Shown piece after piece: positions 1-6,339 of a stretch of 9,565 nucleotides of DNA. Both the position numbers and the translations under genes were made by a program. How positions within the stretch are numbered: position 1 is the stretch's first letter; the number at the start of each line of letters is the position of its first letter. This DNA is from CAYYFX01 sp964571855 (lineage in GTDB: Bacteria > ARS69). The stretch is from the NCBI GenBank assembly GCA_964571855.1, contig CAZNDO010000043.1, forward strand, positions 1-9,565. The letters run 5' to 3'. The notes beneath the pieces were generated by a model. That model saw only the letters and a program-made list of their open reading frames with translations, searched no databases and was not told the DNA's origin.

Positions 1-110
1 GCCGCGAAGCGGTTGTTGGAAGGGGGCGTGCGCAGCGTGCGTTCCCGTGCGGCTCCGGCCCCTTCCCCGTCGTGGCCCGTCCGCGCGCTCCTCGTCCCGC
101 GACCCTCGCC
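1..110. other. Upstream leader, no supported gene
   Basis: This stretch lies before the promoter candidate of the transporter operon. One forward frame is open from the window edge to a TGA at 112-114 and could be the last residues of an upstream gene. Its final part is a proline/arginine-rich run typical of chance reading in GC-rich DNA, so I do not call it. An inverted repeat GGAAGGGG (18-25) / CCCCTTCC (59-66) flanks three copies of CGTGCG at 27-32, 36-41 and 46-51. It could be the end of an upstream transcript or an accident of composition. Confidence 0.3.
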
Positions 111-140
111 TTGACACCTCGCGCGTCGCGCCCGGAAGAT
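111..140 (+). promoter_or_regulatory. Candidate sigma70-type promoter of the operon
   Basis: TTGACA at 111-116 is a perfect -35 consensus and stands out in this GC-rich DNA. After an 18-bp spacer, GAAGAT at 135-140 matches the -10 consensus at the important second and last positions (3 of 6 overall). A transcript would start near 147 and give a leader of under 20 nt before the GTG at 165. This fits the chosen start of the lipoprotein gene and would exclude the ATG at 72. Promoter rules in the source phylum are unknown, so this is a candidate only. Confidence 0.4.
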
Positions 141-153
141 CCGCGGTCTCGCC

Positions 154-160
154 GGGAGGG
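154..160 (+). promoter_or_regulatory. Ribosome binding site that fixes the lipoprotein start
   Basis: GGGAGGG at 154-160 is a good Shine-Dalgarno match about 4-5 nt before the GTG at 165. It supports GTG 165 over the in-frame ATG at 72, which would put a long, proline/arginine-rich, non-signal-like extension in front of the lipoprotein signal peptide. Confidence 0.6.
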
Positions 161-164
161 TGAC

Positions 165-1190
165 GTGCTTCGTTCCTCGGGTTTCGGCGCGCGCCGCGTG
201 CGCGCGGTGGTCTCGGCCATGATCGCCGCGTTCCTGCTCGGCGCGTGCGCGCCGCGCGAGGGGGAGCGGGACGCGGCGCCCGCGGTGGAGCCGTTCCGGG
301 TGGCGGTGCTGCTCACCGGGCCCATCTCGGACGACGGTTGGAACCAGAGCGCGTGGGAGGGCGTGCAGCGGATCGGGGAGGAGCTCGGCGCGCGGACCGC
401 GAAGGTGGAGAGCCTGGACAAGTCCGCGTTCGAGGAGAGCTTCCGCCAGTTCGCCGCCGAAGGTTACGACCTCGTGTTCGGGCACGCGTACGAGTTCCAG
501 GATGCCGCGCTGCGCGTCGCGCCGGACTACCCGCGGACGACGTTCGTCGTCATCGCCGGGAACACGGCCGCCGCGAACGTGGGCGCCGTGCACTTCAAGC
601 TGGAGGACGCCACGTACGTGCTCGGCGCGCTGGCGGCCACGCTGTCGGACACGAAGGTGGCGGGGATGATCGGCGGCGAGGAGATCCCCTCGTTGAAGCC
701 CGGCTTCGACGGCTTCGTGAACGGCGCGCGCAGCGTCGATCCCGCCTTCCGCGTCGTCACGAAGTACGTCGGCAGCTGGAACGACGTGGCGCTGGGCCGG
801 GAGCATGCCGAGGCGTTGATCGAGCAGGGCGCCCGCTTCCTCTTCCAGAACGCGGACAAGGCGGGGCTCGGCGTGTTCCAGGCGGCGGCCGCGCACGAGG
901 GCGTGTGGGCGTTCGGCTCGAACAAGGACCAGAACGAGGTCGTTCCGGGCGCCGTGTTCGCCAGCGCCGTGCTCGACGTTCCCGCGGCGTACCTGTCCAT
1001 CGCGCGCCGCGTGCAGGACGGGACGTACGTGCCGGCGGCAATCGCGATGGGGGCGGCCGACGGCGTGGTGTCGGTGGCCCTGCGACCCGAGCAGGCCGCG
1101 GCGCTTCCGCCCGCGGCCGCCGCGCTCGTCCGCGATCTCGAGGCCAGGATCTCCTCCGGGGAGATCGACCCGACCGTCGCCGTGCCTTGA
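165..1190 (+). CDS. BMP-family ABC transporter substrate-binding lipoprotein
   Basis: This is a solute-binding lipoprotein of the basic membrane protein family (PF02608; relatives are PnrA/TmpC and B. subtilis NupN), which as a family mostly captures nucleosides for import. From the GTG at 165 it is 341 aa. It has a lipoprotein signal with arginines near residues 9-13, a hydrophobic stretch to about residue 25 and lipobox LGAC ending at Cys28. Mature-chain hallmarks are the first strand FRVAVLLTGP, then DDGWNQSAWEG (about residues 56-66), HFKLEDATYVLGALAA, the GFDGFVNGAR segment and GSWNDVALG. Length and motif order are normal for the family. The ATPase gene overlaps its stop codon, so it heads the transporter operon. 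The exact ligand cannot be read from sequence: purine nucleoside is the family default, but related solutes are possible given the pterin/folate-type enzymes downstream. Confidence 0.93.
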   Translation: MLRSSGFGARRVRAVVSAMIAAFLLGACAPREGERDAAPAVEPFRVAVLLTGPISDDGWNQSAWEGVQRIGEELGARTAKVESLDKSAFEESFRQFAAEGYDLVFGHAYEFQDAALRVAPDYPRTTFVVIAGNTAAANVGAVHFKLEDATYVLGALAATLSDTKVAGMIGGEEIPSLKPGFDGFVNGARSVDPAFRVVTKYVGSWNDVALGREHAEALIEQGARFLFQNADKAGLGVFQAAAAHEGVWAFGSNKDQNEVVPGAVFASAVLDVPAAYLSIARRVQDGTYVPAAIAMGAADGVVSVALRPEQAAALPPAAAALVRDLEARISSGEIDPTVAVP

Positions 1191-2689
1191 GCCCGCCGCT
1201 GCTCGCCGCCCGCGCGCTGACGAAGCGGTTCGGCGCCGTCACCGCGCTGGCGGGCGTGGATCTCGACGTCCGCGCCGGCGAGGTCCACGCCGTGCTCGGC
1301 GAGAACGGCGCCGGCAAGTCCACGCTGATGAACGTCCTGTTCGGGCGGCTCGCGCCGGATGCCGGGCGCCTGGAGTGGCGCGGCGCGCCGGTGACCTTCG
1401 CCTCGCCGCGCGATCCGCTCGCGCTGGGCATCGGAATGGTCCACCAGCACTTCATGCTGGTGGATGCGCTTCCGGTCGCCGCGAATCTGGCGCTCGCCGA
1501 CCCGCGGCAGGCGGGCTTCGCGCTGGATCCGGCGCTCTCCCGCGCCCGCGTGGAGGAGTTGGCGGCCCGGCACCGGCTCGCGCTGGATCCGGACGCGCGC
1601 TGCGGCGACCTGCCCGTGGGCGCGCGCCAGCGCGTGGAGATCGCGAAGGCCCTGGCGCGGGACGTGGCGCTCCTCATCCTCGACGAGCCGACCGCGGTGC
1701 TCGCGCCCGCCGAGGTGGAGGAGCTGTTCGCCACGATCCGACGACTCGTCGCGGGCGGGACCGCGGTGCTCTTCATCAGCCACAAGCTGGACGAGGTGCT
1801 CGCGCTCGCGGACCGGATCACCGTGCTGCGCGGCGGGCGCGTGGCGGCGCGCGTGGCGCGGGGGGAGGCGGACGCGGCGTCGCTCGCCCGCGCGATCGTG
1901 GGCGAGGATGCCGCCGCCGGCGGGGCGGCGCGCCCCGCGGCGCGGGCGGGAGGCATCGCGCTCGAGGCGCGCGGCATCCTCCGCCGCGCACCCGGCGAGG
2001 CGCCGCTGCGCGACGTGTCGTTCGTGCTGCGCGCGGGGGAGATCCTCGGCGTCGCCGGAGTGGACGGCAACGGGCAGGACGAGCTGGTCGCGGTCCTCGC
2101 GGGCGTGGCGCAGGCGGAGACCGGGGCCGTGCTGCTCGACGGGAAGGACGTGACGGGGAGCGGTGTGGCCGAGCGCTGGCGGCGGGGGCTGTCCGTGCTG
2201 CCGTCGGACCGTGGGCGCGACGGGCTGGTGGCCGACGCGACGCTGTGGGAGAACCTCGCGCTGCGCGAGTTCGATGCCCCGTGGGCGCGGACCCCGTTCG
2301 GCGTGAGCACCGGCCGGCACGAGCGCCGGGCCGCGGCCCTGCTCGAACGGTTCGACGTGCGCGCGCCCGGCCCGCGGGCGCCGGCGCGCACGCTGTCGGG
2401 AGGCAACCAGCAGAAGCTCCTGCTCGCGCGCGAACTGGCGCACGATCCGCGCGTGCTCGTGCTCGCGAATCCCACCCGCGGCCTGGACGTGGGCGCCGCG
2501 AACTCGCTGCTCCGCCTCCTCGCCGCGCGGCGCGACCAGGGGTGCGCCGTGCTCCTGGCTTCCACGGAGCTGGAGGAGCTGCTGCAGCACGCCGACCGCA
2601 TCGCCGTGATGTACCGCGGCCGGTGGATCGAGGCGCCGTCCCGGGATCGCGCGACGGTGGGCGCGCTGATGCTGGGGGCGACGCCGTGA
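1187..2689 (+). CDS. Double-domain ABC transporter ATP-binding protein (nucleoside/sugar type)
   Basis: This is the cytoplasmic ATPase that powers the importer, with two fused nucleotide-binding domains in 500 aa as in NupO/YufO. Domain 1 has Walker A GENGAGKST (38-46), Q-loop Gln87, signature LPVGARQ (142-148, degenerate), Walker B LLILDEPTA (162-170) and H-loop His199. Domain 2 has a degenerate Walker A (GVDGNGQ, near 291-297, no Lys), an intact signature LSGGNQQ (403-409) and a Walker B lacking the catalytic Glu (LVLANPTRGLD, 424-434). Asymmetric domains of this kind are known in the family and leave one competent composite site. I place the start at TTG 1187 because it overlaps the preceding TGA (TTGA) and begins just before the first strand LLAARALTKRF. 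No good Shine-Dalgarno lies in range (GGGGAG at 1158-1163 is too far), so translation probably depends on coupling. Confidence 0.93.
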   Translation: MSPPLLAARALTKRFGAVTALAGVDLDVRAGEVHAVLGENGAGKSTLMNVLFGRLAPDAGRLEWRGAPVTFASPRDPLALGIGMVHQHFMLVDALPVAANLALADPRQAGFALDPALSRARVEELAARHRLALDPDARCGDLPVGARQRVEIAKALARDVALLILDEPTAVLAPAEVEELFATIRRLVAGGTAVLFISHKLDEVLALADRITVLRGGRVAARVARGEADAASLARAIVGEDAAAGGAARPAARAGGIALEARGILRRAPGEAPLRDVSFVLRAGEILGVAGVDGNGQDELVAVLAGVAQAETGAVLLDGKDVTGSGVAERWRRGLSVLPSDRGRDGLVADATLWENLALREFDAPWARTPFGVSTGRHERRAAALLERFDVRAPGPRAPARTLSGGNQQKLLLARELAHDPRVLVLANPTRGLDVGAANSLLRLLAARRDQGCAVLLASTELEELLQHADRIAVMYRGRWIEAPSRDRATVGALMLGATP

Positions 2690-3708
2690 CCGGCGCGCGC
2701 GTGCGGGAGGCGGGCGCGGCGGCGGCGTTCGCCGCGCTGGCGGCGGGGCTGTGCGCGCTGCTCGTGGCGGCGTCCGGTCGCGATCCCGCGGTGGCGCTGG
2801 GCGCGCTGCTCGAGGGAGCGGCCGGATCGACCTACGGGATCCTGCACGTGGGGACGAAGGCCACGCCGCTGCTCTTCACCGGGCTGGCCGTCCTGATCGC
2901 GTTCCGCGCGGGATTCTGGAACATCGGGGCGGAAGGGCAGTTCGCGCTCGGGGCGATCGCGGCGGCGTGGCTGGGCACGCTGCCCGGGATTCCCGCGCCC
3001 GTCCACGTGCCGGTCGTCCTCGCGGGATCGTTCGTGGCGGGCGCGGCGTGGTGCCTCGCGGCGGCGTGGCTGAAGGTGCGGCGCGGCGCGCTCGAGGTCA
3101 TCTCCACCATCATGCTGAACTTCGTGGCGATGTACCTGCTCTCGTGGCTCGTGCACGGGCCGCTGCAGCAGGCGTCCGGGGCGCAGCCCATCGGCGACCC
3201 GGTCGCGGCGAGCGCGGCGCTGCCCCGTCTCTTCGGGCGCGGCACCACGCTGCACGCCGGGTTCCTGCTGGCCATCGGCGCGGTGCTCGCCGTGCGGTTC
3301 CTTCTCGCGCGCACCGCGTGGGGATTCGGCGTCCGCATGATCGGCGGCAACCCGCGCGCCGCGGCGTGGGCCGGGATCCGCGCGGACCGGACGCTCCTGT
3401 CGGCCGCGGCCGTGTCCGGCGGGCTCGCCGGGATCGGCGGCGCGGTGGAGATCCTGGGCGTCCTCGGCCGGCTGTTCGACAAGGTGTCCCCCGGGTACGG
3501 CTACACGGGCATCGCGGTGGCGTTGCTGGCGCGGCTCCATCCGCTGGCGCTCGTGCCGGCGGCCCTGTTCTTCGGCGCGCTCGAGGCGGGCTCGGCGCGG
3601 ATGCAGCAGGAGGCCGACGTGTCGCGCGTGCTCGTGCTCGTGATCCAGGCCGTGGTGATCCTCGCGTCGATCGCGACCGGCGCGATCCGCCCCGGGAGGC
3701 GCGCATGA
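2686..3708 (+). CDS. ABC transporter permease, first subunit (BMP/nucleoside importer)
   Basis: This is an integral membrane permease of the BPD_transp_2 family (PF02653), equivalent to NupP/YufP, 340 aa. Hydrophobic segments lie at roughly residues 9-30, 55-74, 84-103, 106-126, 138-158, 190-210, 237-257, 273-300 and 313-333. The family motif GFWNIGAEGQ sits at 76-85, and MIGGNPRAA with AWAGIR mark the usual cytoplasmic loop. It should pair with the next gene product to form the heterodimeric channel. The start is GTG 2686 in a GTGA overlap with the ATPase stop, with a purine run GGGGG at 2674-2678 seven bases upstream. Length and topology are ordinary. The substrate is not readable from the sequence. 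Confidence 0.92.
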   Translation: MTGARVREAGAAAAFAALAAGLCALLVAASGRDPAVALGALLEGAAGSTYGILHVGTKATPLLFTGLAVLIAFRAGFWNIGAEGQFALGAIAAAWLGTLPGIPAPVHVPVVLAGSFVAGAAWCLAAAWLKVRRGALEVISTIMLNFVAMYLLSWLVHGPLQQASGAQPIGDPVAASAALPRLFGRGTTLHAGFLLAIGAVLAVRFLLARTAWGFGVRMIGGNPRAAAWAGIRADRTLLSAAAVSGGLAGIGGAVEILGVLGRLFDKVSPGYGYTGIAVALLARLHPLALVPAALFFGALEAGSARMQQEADVSRVLVLVIQAVVILASIATGAIRPGRRA

Positions 3709-4634
3709 CCGAGCTCGCCGCCGGGCTGCTGGAGGCCGCGGTGCGGATCTCCGTGCCCATCCTGCTCGCCGTGATCGGGGAGATCGTCGCGGAGCGGGCC
3801 GGCGTCCTGAATCTCGGCATCGAGGGCATGATGCTGGCCGGGGCGTTCGGCGCGTTCGCGACGGCGTCGGTCACGGGCTCGCCGGAGCTGGGCGTGCTCT
3901 CCGGCGTCCTGGCGGCGGCGGCGCTGGCCGCGGTGTTCGCCGTCCTCGTCGTGCGGCTAGCGCTCGATCCCGTGGTGACGGGCGTCGCCGTGAACGTGTT
4001 CGCGCTCGGCGCGACCGGCGTCCTCTTCCGGGCGATGGACGCGGGGCCCGCCGGGTTCGTTCCCATGCTGCCGGTGTTCGATCCGCCCTTCGCCGATCAA
4101 CTGCCCGCGATCGGCCGCGCACTCCTCGGGCAGAACGCGCTCGCCTTCGGCGCGGTGGCGCTGGTGGCCGGCGTCGCCCTGTTCCTGGATCGCACGCGCC
4201 CGGGCCTCCTCCTGCGGGCGGCGGGGGAGAACCCCGAGGCGGTGGAGACGGCGGGAGCCTCGGTCCGGCGGCTGCGTGCGGCGGCCGCCGTGTTCGGCGG
4301 CGCTTGCGCCGGCGCGGGCGGGGCCTATCTTGCCGTGGGATACTCCAACACGTTCGTCGAGGGGATGTCCGCCGGGCGCGGCTTCGTGGCGCTGGCCATC
4401 GTGGTGTTCGCGCGCTGGAGCCCGTGGGGCGCGGTGGGCGGCGCGCTGCTGTTCGGGGCGGCCATGGCGCTGCAGGTCCGGCTGCAAGGACGGGCCGTCC
4501 TGGGGGTGGAGATCCCCTACCAGTTCTTCCAGGCGCTGCCGTACGCTCTCACCCTGGTCGTGCTCGCTCGCCCGCGATCCGGGAGCGCGGGCGCCCCGGC
4601 GGCGCTGGGCCGGCCGTACCTGAGGGAGCGGTGA
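3705..4634 (+). CDS. ABC transporter permease, second subunit (BMP/nucleoside importer)
   Basis: This is the second BPD_transp_2 permease, 309 aa, equivalent to NupQ/YufQ and shorter than its partner as is normal. It carries the family motif LNLGIEGMMLAGA at about 35-47, the counterpart of NIGAEGQ in the first permease, plus GENPEAVETAG in a cytoplasmic loop. About eight hydrophobic segments are visible, including residues 5-28, 62-85, 88-108, 138-160 and 222-250. The start is ATG 3705 in an ATGA overlap with the first permease, preceded by GGGAGG at 3694-3699, a strong ribosome binding site with good spacing. With the three preceding genes it completes the transporter: binding lipoprotein, ATPase and two permeases. 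Confidence 0.93.
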   Translation: MTELAAGLLEAAVRISVPILLAVIGEIVAERAGVLNLGIEGMMLAGAFGAFATASVTGSPELGVLSGVLAAAALAAVFAVLVVRLALDPVVTGVAVNVFALGATGVLFRAMDAGPAGFVPMLPVFDPPFADQLPAIGRALLGQNALAFGAVALVAGVALFLDRTRPGLLLRAAGENPEAVETAGASVRRLRAAAAVFGGACAGAGGAYLAVGYSNTFVEGMSAGRGFVALAIVVFARWSPWGAVGGALLFGAAMALQVRLQGRAVLGVEIPYQFFQALPYALTLVVLARPRSGSAGAPAALGRPYLRER

Positions 4635-5401
4635 TGCTGGTCACGCGTCGGGAGAGGCTGGACGCGCTCGCCGCCGCCGGGGACGGGCGGTTCGCCGTGC
4701 TCGCGACCGCGGTGGAGGTGTCCGTCGAGGACGAGCCGGACGCGCGATCCGGCATGGTCGTGAACCTCGCGACCATGAAGGAGGAACTGCGCCGGCGCGT
4801 GGTGGCGCCGCTCTCGGGTCGGGTGGCCGGCAGTGCGGGCGTGCCGGTGCGTACGCTCGAGGAGCTTGCGCGCGGCATCTGGAACCTGCTGGACGGCATG
4901 CTCGCGGGGCGGCCGCTGGCGCGGATCCGCCTGGACGGAGGGGACTCGACCGTGGAGTACCGCGGAGGAGAGGACGTGGACGTCACCCGCACCTACGAGT
5001 TCTCGGCATCGCACCGGCTGCACGCGGCGTCGCTGCCGGACGAGGAGAACCGGCGCGTCTTCGGCAAGTGCAACAACCCGGCGGACCACGGGCACAACTA
5101 CGTGCTGGAGGTCACGCTGCGCGGCCGGCCCGGCGCGGACGGCGCGGTCGTGCGGGCCGCGGACGTGGACCGCGTGGTGGGCGAGGCGGTCGTGGATCGC
5201 TGGGACCACCGGCACCTGAACGCGGACCTCCCGGAGTTCGCCGCGGTGAACCCCACGGCGGAGGAGATCGCGCGCGTGGCGTGGGAGCGGCTCGAAGCGC
5301 CCCTGGCCGCGGTGGGCGCGCGCCTCGCGCGGATCAAGCTGCGCGAGACGGCGCGCAACCACGTGGAGTACTCGGGCCCGGCCGCCGGGGCGCGGCCGTG
5401 A
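4634..5401 (+). CDS. Tandem 6-pyruvoyl-tetrahydropterin synthase-like protein with a degenerate first half
   Basis: This PTPS/QueD-family protein of 255 aa is about twice the usual length. The family acts on dihydroneopterin triphosphate in pterin or queuosine-precursor synthesis. The C-terminal half (about 117-248) is a complete domain: zinc ligands His127 (FSASHRL), His152 and His154 (HGHNY), candidate catalytic Cys146 in FGKCNNP, Asp191-His192 (WDHRHLN) and Glu238 (RET). The cysteine motif resembles animal PTPS more than bacterial QueD. The N-terminal half (about 3-111) still aligns with the family scaffold (GMVVNLATMKEEL at 40-52, TLEELARGIWNLL at 74-86, LARIRL at 95-100, VEY at 107-109). 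It lacks the His/Cys metal-site region and has Ser-Gly where Asp-His is expected and Gly where Glu is expected. The two halves share LARI(R/K)L and VEY-x-G. The start is ATG 4634 in a TGATG overlap, with GAGGGAG at 4622-4628. PTPS or QueD-like activity cannot be separated with certainty. Confidence 0.88.
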   Translation: MLVTRRERLDALAAAGDGRFAVLATAVEVSVEDEPDARSGMVVNLATMKEELRRRVVAPLSGRVAGSAGVPVRTLEELARGIWNLLDGMLAGRPLARIRLDGGDSTVEYRGGEDVDVTRTYEFSASHRLHAASLPDEENRRVFGKCNNPADHGHNYVLEVTLRGRPGADGAVVRAADVDRVVGEAVVDRWDHRHLNADLPEFAAVNPTAEEIARVAWERLEAPLAAVGARLARIKLRETARNHVEYSGPAAGARP

Positions 5402-6339
5402 CCGGCGCGGCCCGCTTCGACCACGGCGCGCGCGCGCGCCTGCTCGTGCGCGGCGCGGACCGGAAGGACTTCCTGGACCGTCTCGCCACGAACGCGCTCG
5501 CCGCGCTCGCCCCGGGGCAGGGCGCGCCCACGTTCTTCCTCGAGCGCACCGGCCGTGTCGTGGACCGGGTGATCGTGCTGGAGCGGGGCGAGGACGCGCT
5601 GCTGCTCGGGAGCGAAGGGCGCGCGGAAGCGCTGGCGGAGTGGCTGACGCGGTACGTGATCGCGGACGACGTGGAAGTGGCGGACCTCGGACCCGGCACG
5701 GTGCGGCATACCGTGCTCGGCCCGGCGGCGGCGGGCGCGCTGGCGGCGGGGCTCGGCGTGGACGCGGCGGCGCTCGCGCCGTGGGCGCACGCCCCGTCGT
5801 CCGTGGCCGGTGCGGTCGTGGCGCGCGTGGACGACGTGGGCGGCCGGGCGTTCGCCGTGATCGCGCCGCGGGAGGCCGCGGGCGCCGTGGAGGCCGCGCT
5901 CGCGGCACTGCCGGCGGGGGATGCCACGGCCTGGCGCCGGCTGCGCGTGGAGGCCGGCGTCCCGGAGTTCGGCGCGGACTTCACGGACCGGACCATCCCG
6001 CTGGAGACCGGCCGCCTGGACCACTTCAGCTTCACGAAGGGGTGCTACGTGGGCCAGGAGGTGATCGCGCGCCTGCACAACTACAAGCGCGTGAAGCGCG
6101 CGCTCGTGCGACTGCGCGTGGAGGGCGCCGCGGCGCCCGCCGCGGACGCCGGGCTGTACGACGGGGACGAGGAGGTCGGCCGCGTCACGAGCGCCGCGTC
6201 GGGCGAGTCCGCCGCGATCGCCCTGGGCTACGTGGCCACGGAGCACGCCGGCGCCGGTCGCAAGCTCGTCCTGCACGACGGCGCGTCGCGCCGCGACGCC
6301 GAGATCCTGCCCCTCTTGCCGCGAGGAGACCACGCATGA
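5398..6339 (+). CDS. ygfZ: YgfZ/GcvT-like folate-binding protein
   Basis: This protein of 313 aa belongs to the YgfZ (IBA57-like) branch of the glycine-cleavage T-protein fold. In E. coli this branch binds tetrahydrofolate and helps maintain certain Fe-S enzymes. The diagnostic motif KGCYVGQE is at residues 214-221, with the conserved Cys216, followed by the usual basic stretch HNYKRVKRALVRLRV. The N-terminal part shows the family pattern GADRKDFLDRLATN and FFLERTGRVVDRV. VEAGVPEFGADFTDRTIPLE precedes the motif, as in YgfZ and GcvT. The chain is shorter than true GcvT (about 360 aa), and a YgfZ-type cysteine motif replaces T-protein features. The start is GTG 5398 in a GTGA overlap with the PTPS stop. 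The ribosome binding site is weak (GGGG near 5387), so coupling is likely. Placement among pterin-related genes fits a folate ligand. Confidence 0.9.
   Translation: MTGAARFDHGARARLLVRGADRKDFLDRLATNALAALAPGQGAPTFFLERTGRVVDRVIVLERGEDALLLGSEGRAEALAEWLTRYVIADDVEVADLGPGTVRHTVLGPAAAGALAAGLGVDAAALAPWAHAPSSVAGAVVARVDDVGGRAFAVIAPREAAGAVEAALAALPAGDATAWRRLRVEAGVPEFGADFTDRTIPLETGRLDHFSFTKGCYVGQEVIARLHNYKRVKRALVRLRVEGAAAPAADAGLYDGDEEVGRVTSAASGESAAIALGYVATEHAGAGRKLVLHDGASRRDAEILPLLPRGDHA

Noticed and set aside
72..164. N-terminal extension of the binding lipoprotein from the ATG at 72
   Set aside because: It would put a Pro/Arg-rich stretch before the lipoprotein signal. GTG 165 has a ribosome binding site and gives a normal signal peptide.
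245..1186. N-terminal extension of the ATPase back into the lipoprotein gene
   Set aside because: The extension is an out-of-frame Arg/Gly-rich reading of the lipoprotein gene. The ATPase domain begins right after TTG 1187.
527..2590. Second long minus-strand open frame across the lipoprotein and ATPase genes
   Set aside because: Arg/His-rich composition, no recognisable motifs and complete overlap with well-supported + strand genes.
757..3540. Very long minus-strand open frame (over 900 codons) opposite the transporter genes
   Set aside because: Its translation is a low-complexity Arg/Pro/Ala/Ser run without domains. High GC suppresses stops on the opposite strand, and the + strand holds clear conserved genes over the same bases.
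4634..5401. FolB-replacing PTPS-III identity
   Set aside because: PTPS-III has Glu in place of the catalytic Cys. Here Cys146 is present in FGKCNNP.
4517..5908. Minus-strand open frame across the PTPS and ygfZ genes
   Set aside because: It is the composition shadow of two genes with intact catalytic motifs on the + strand, and it has no plausible ribosome binding site or domain.
5398..6339. True glycine-cleavage T-protein (GcvT)
   Set aside because: The KGCYVGQE motif and the 313-aa length fit YgfZ. No other glycine-cleavage genes are nearby.
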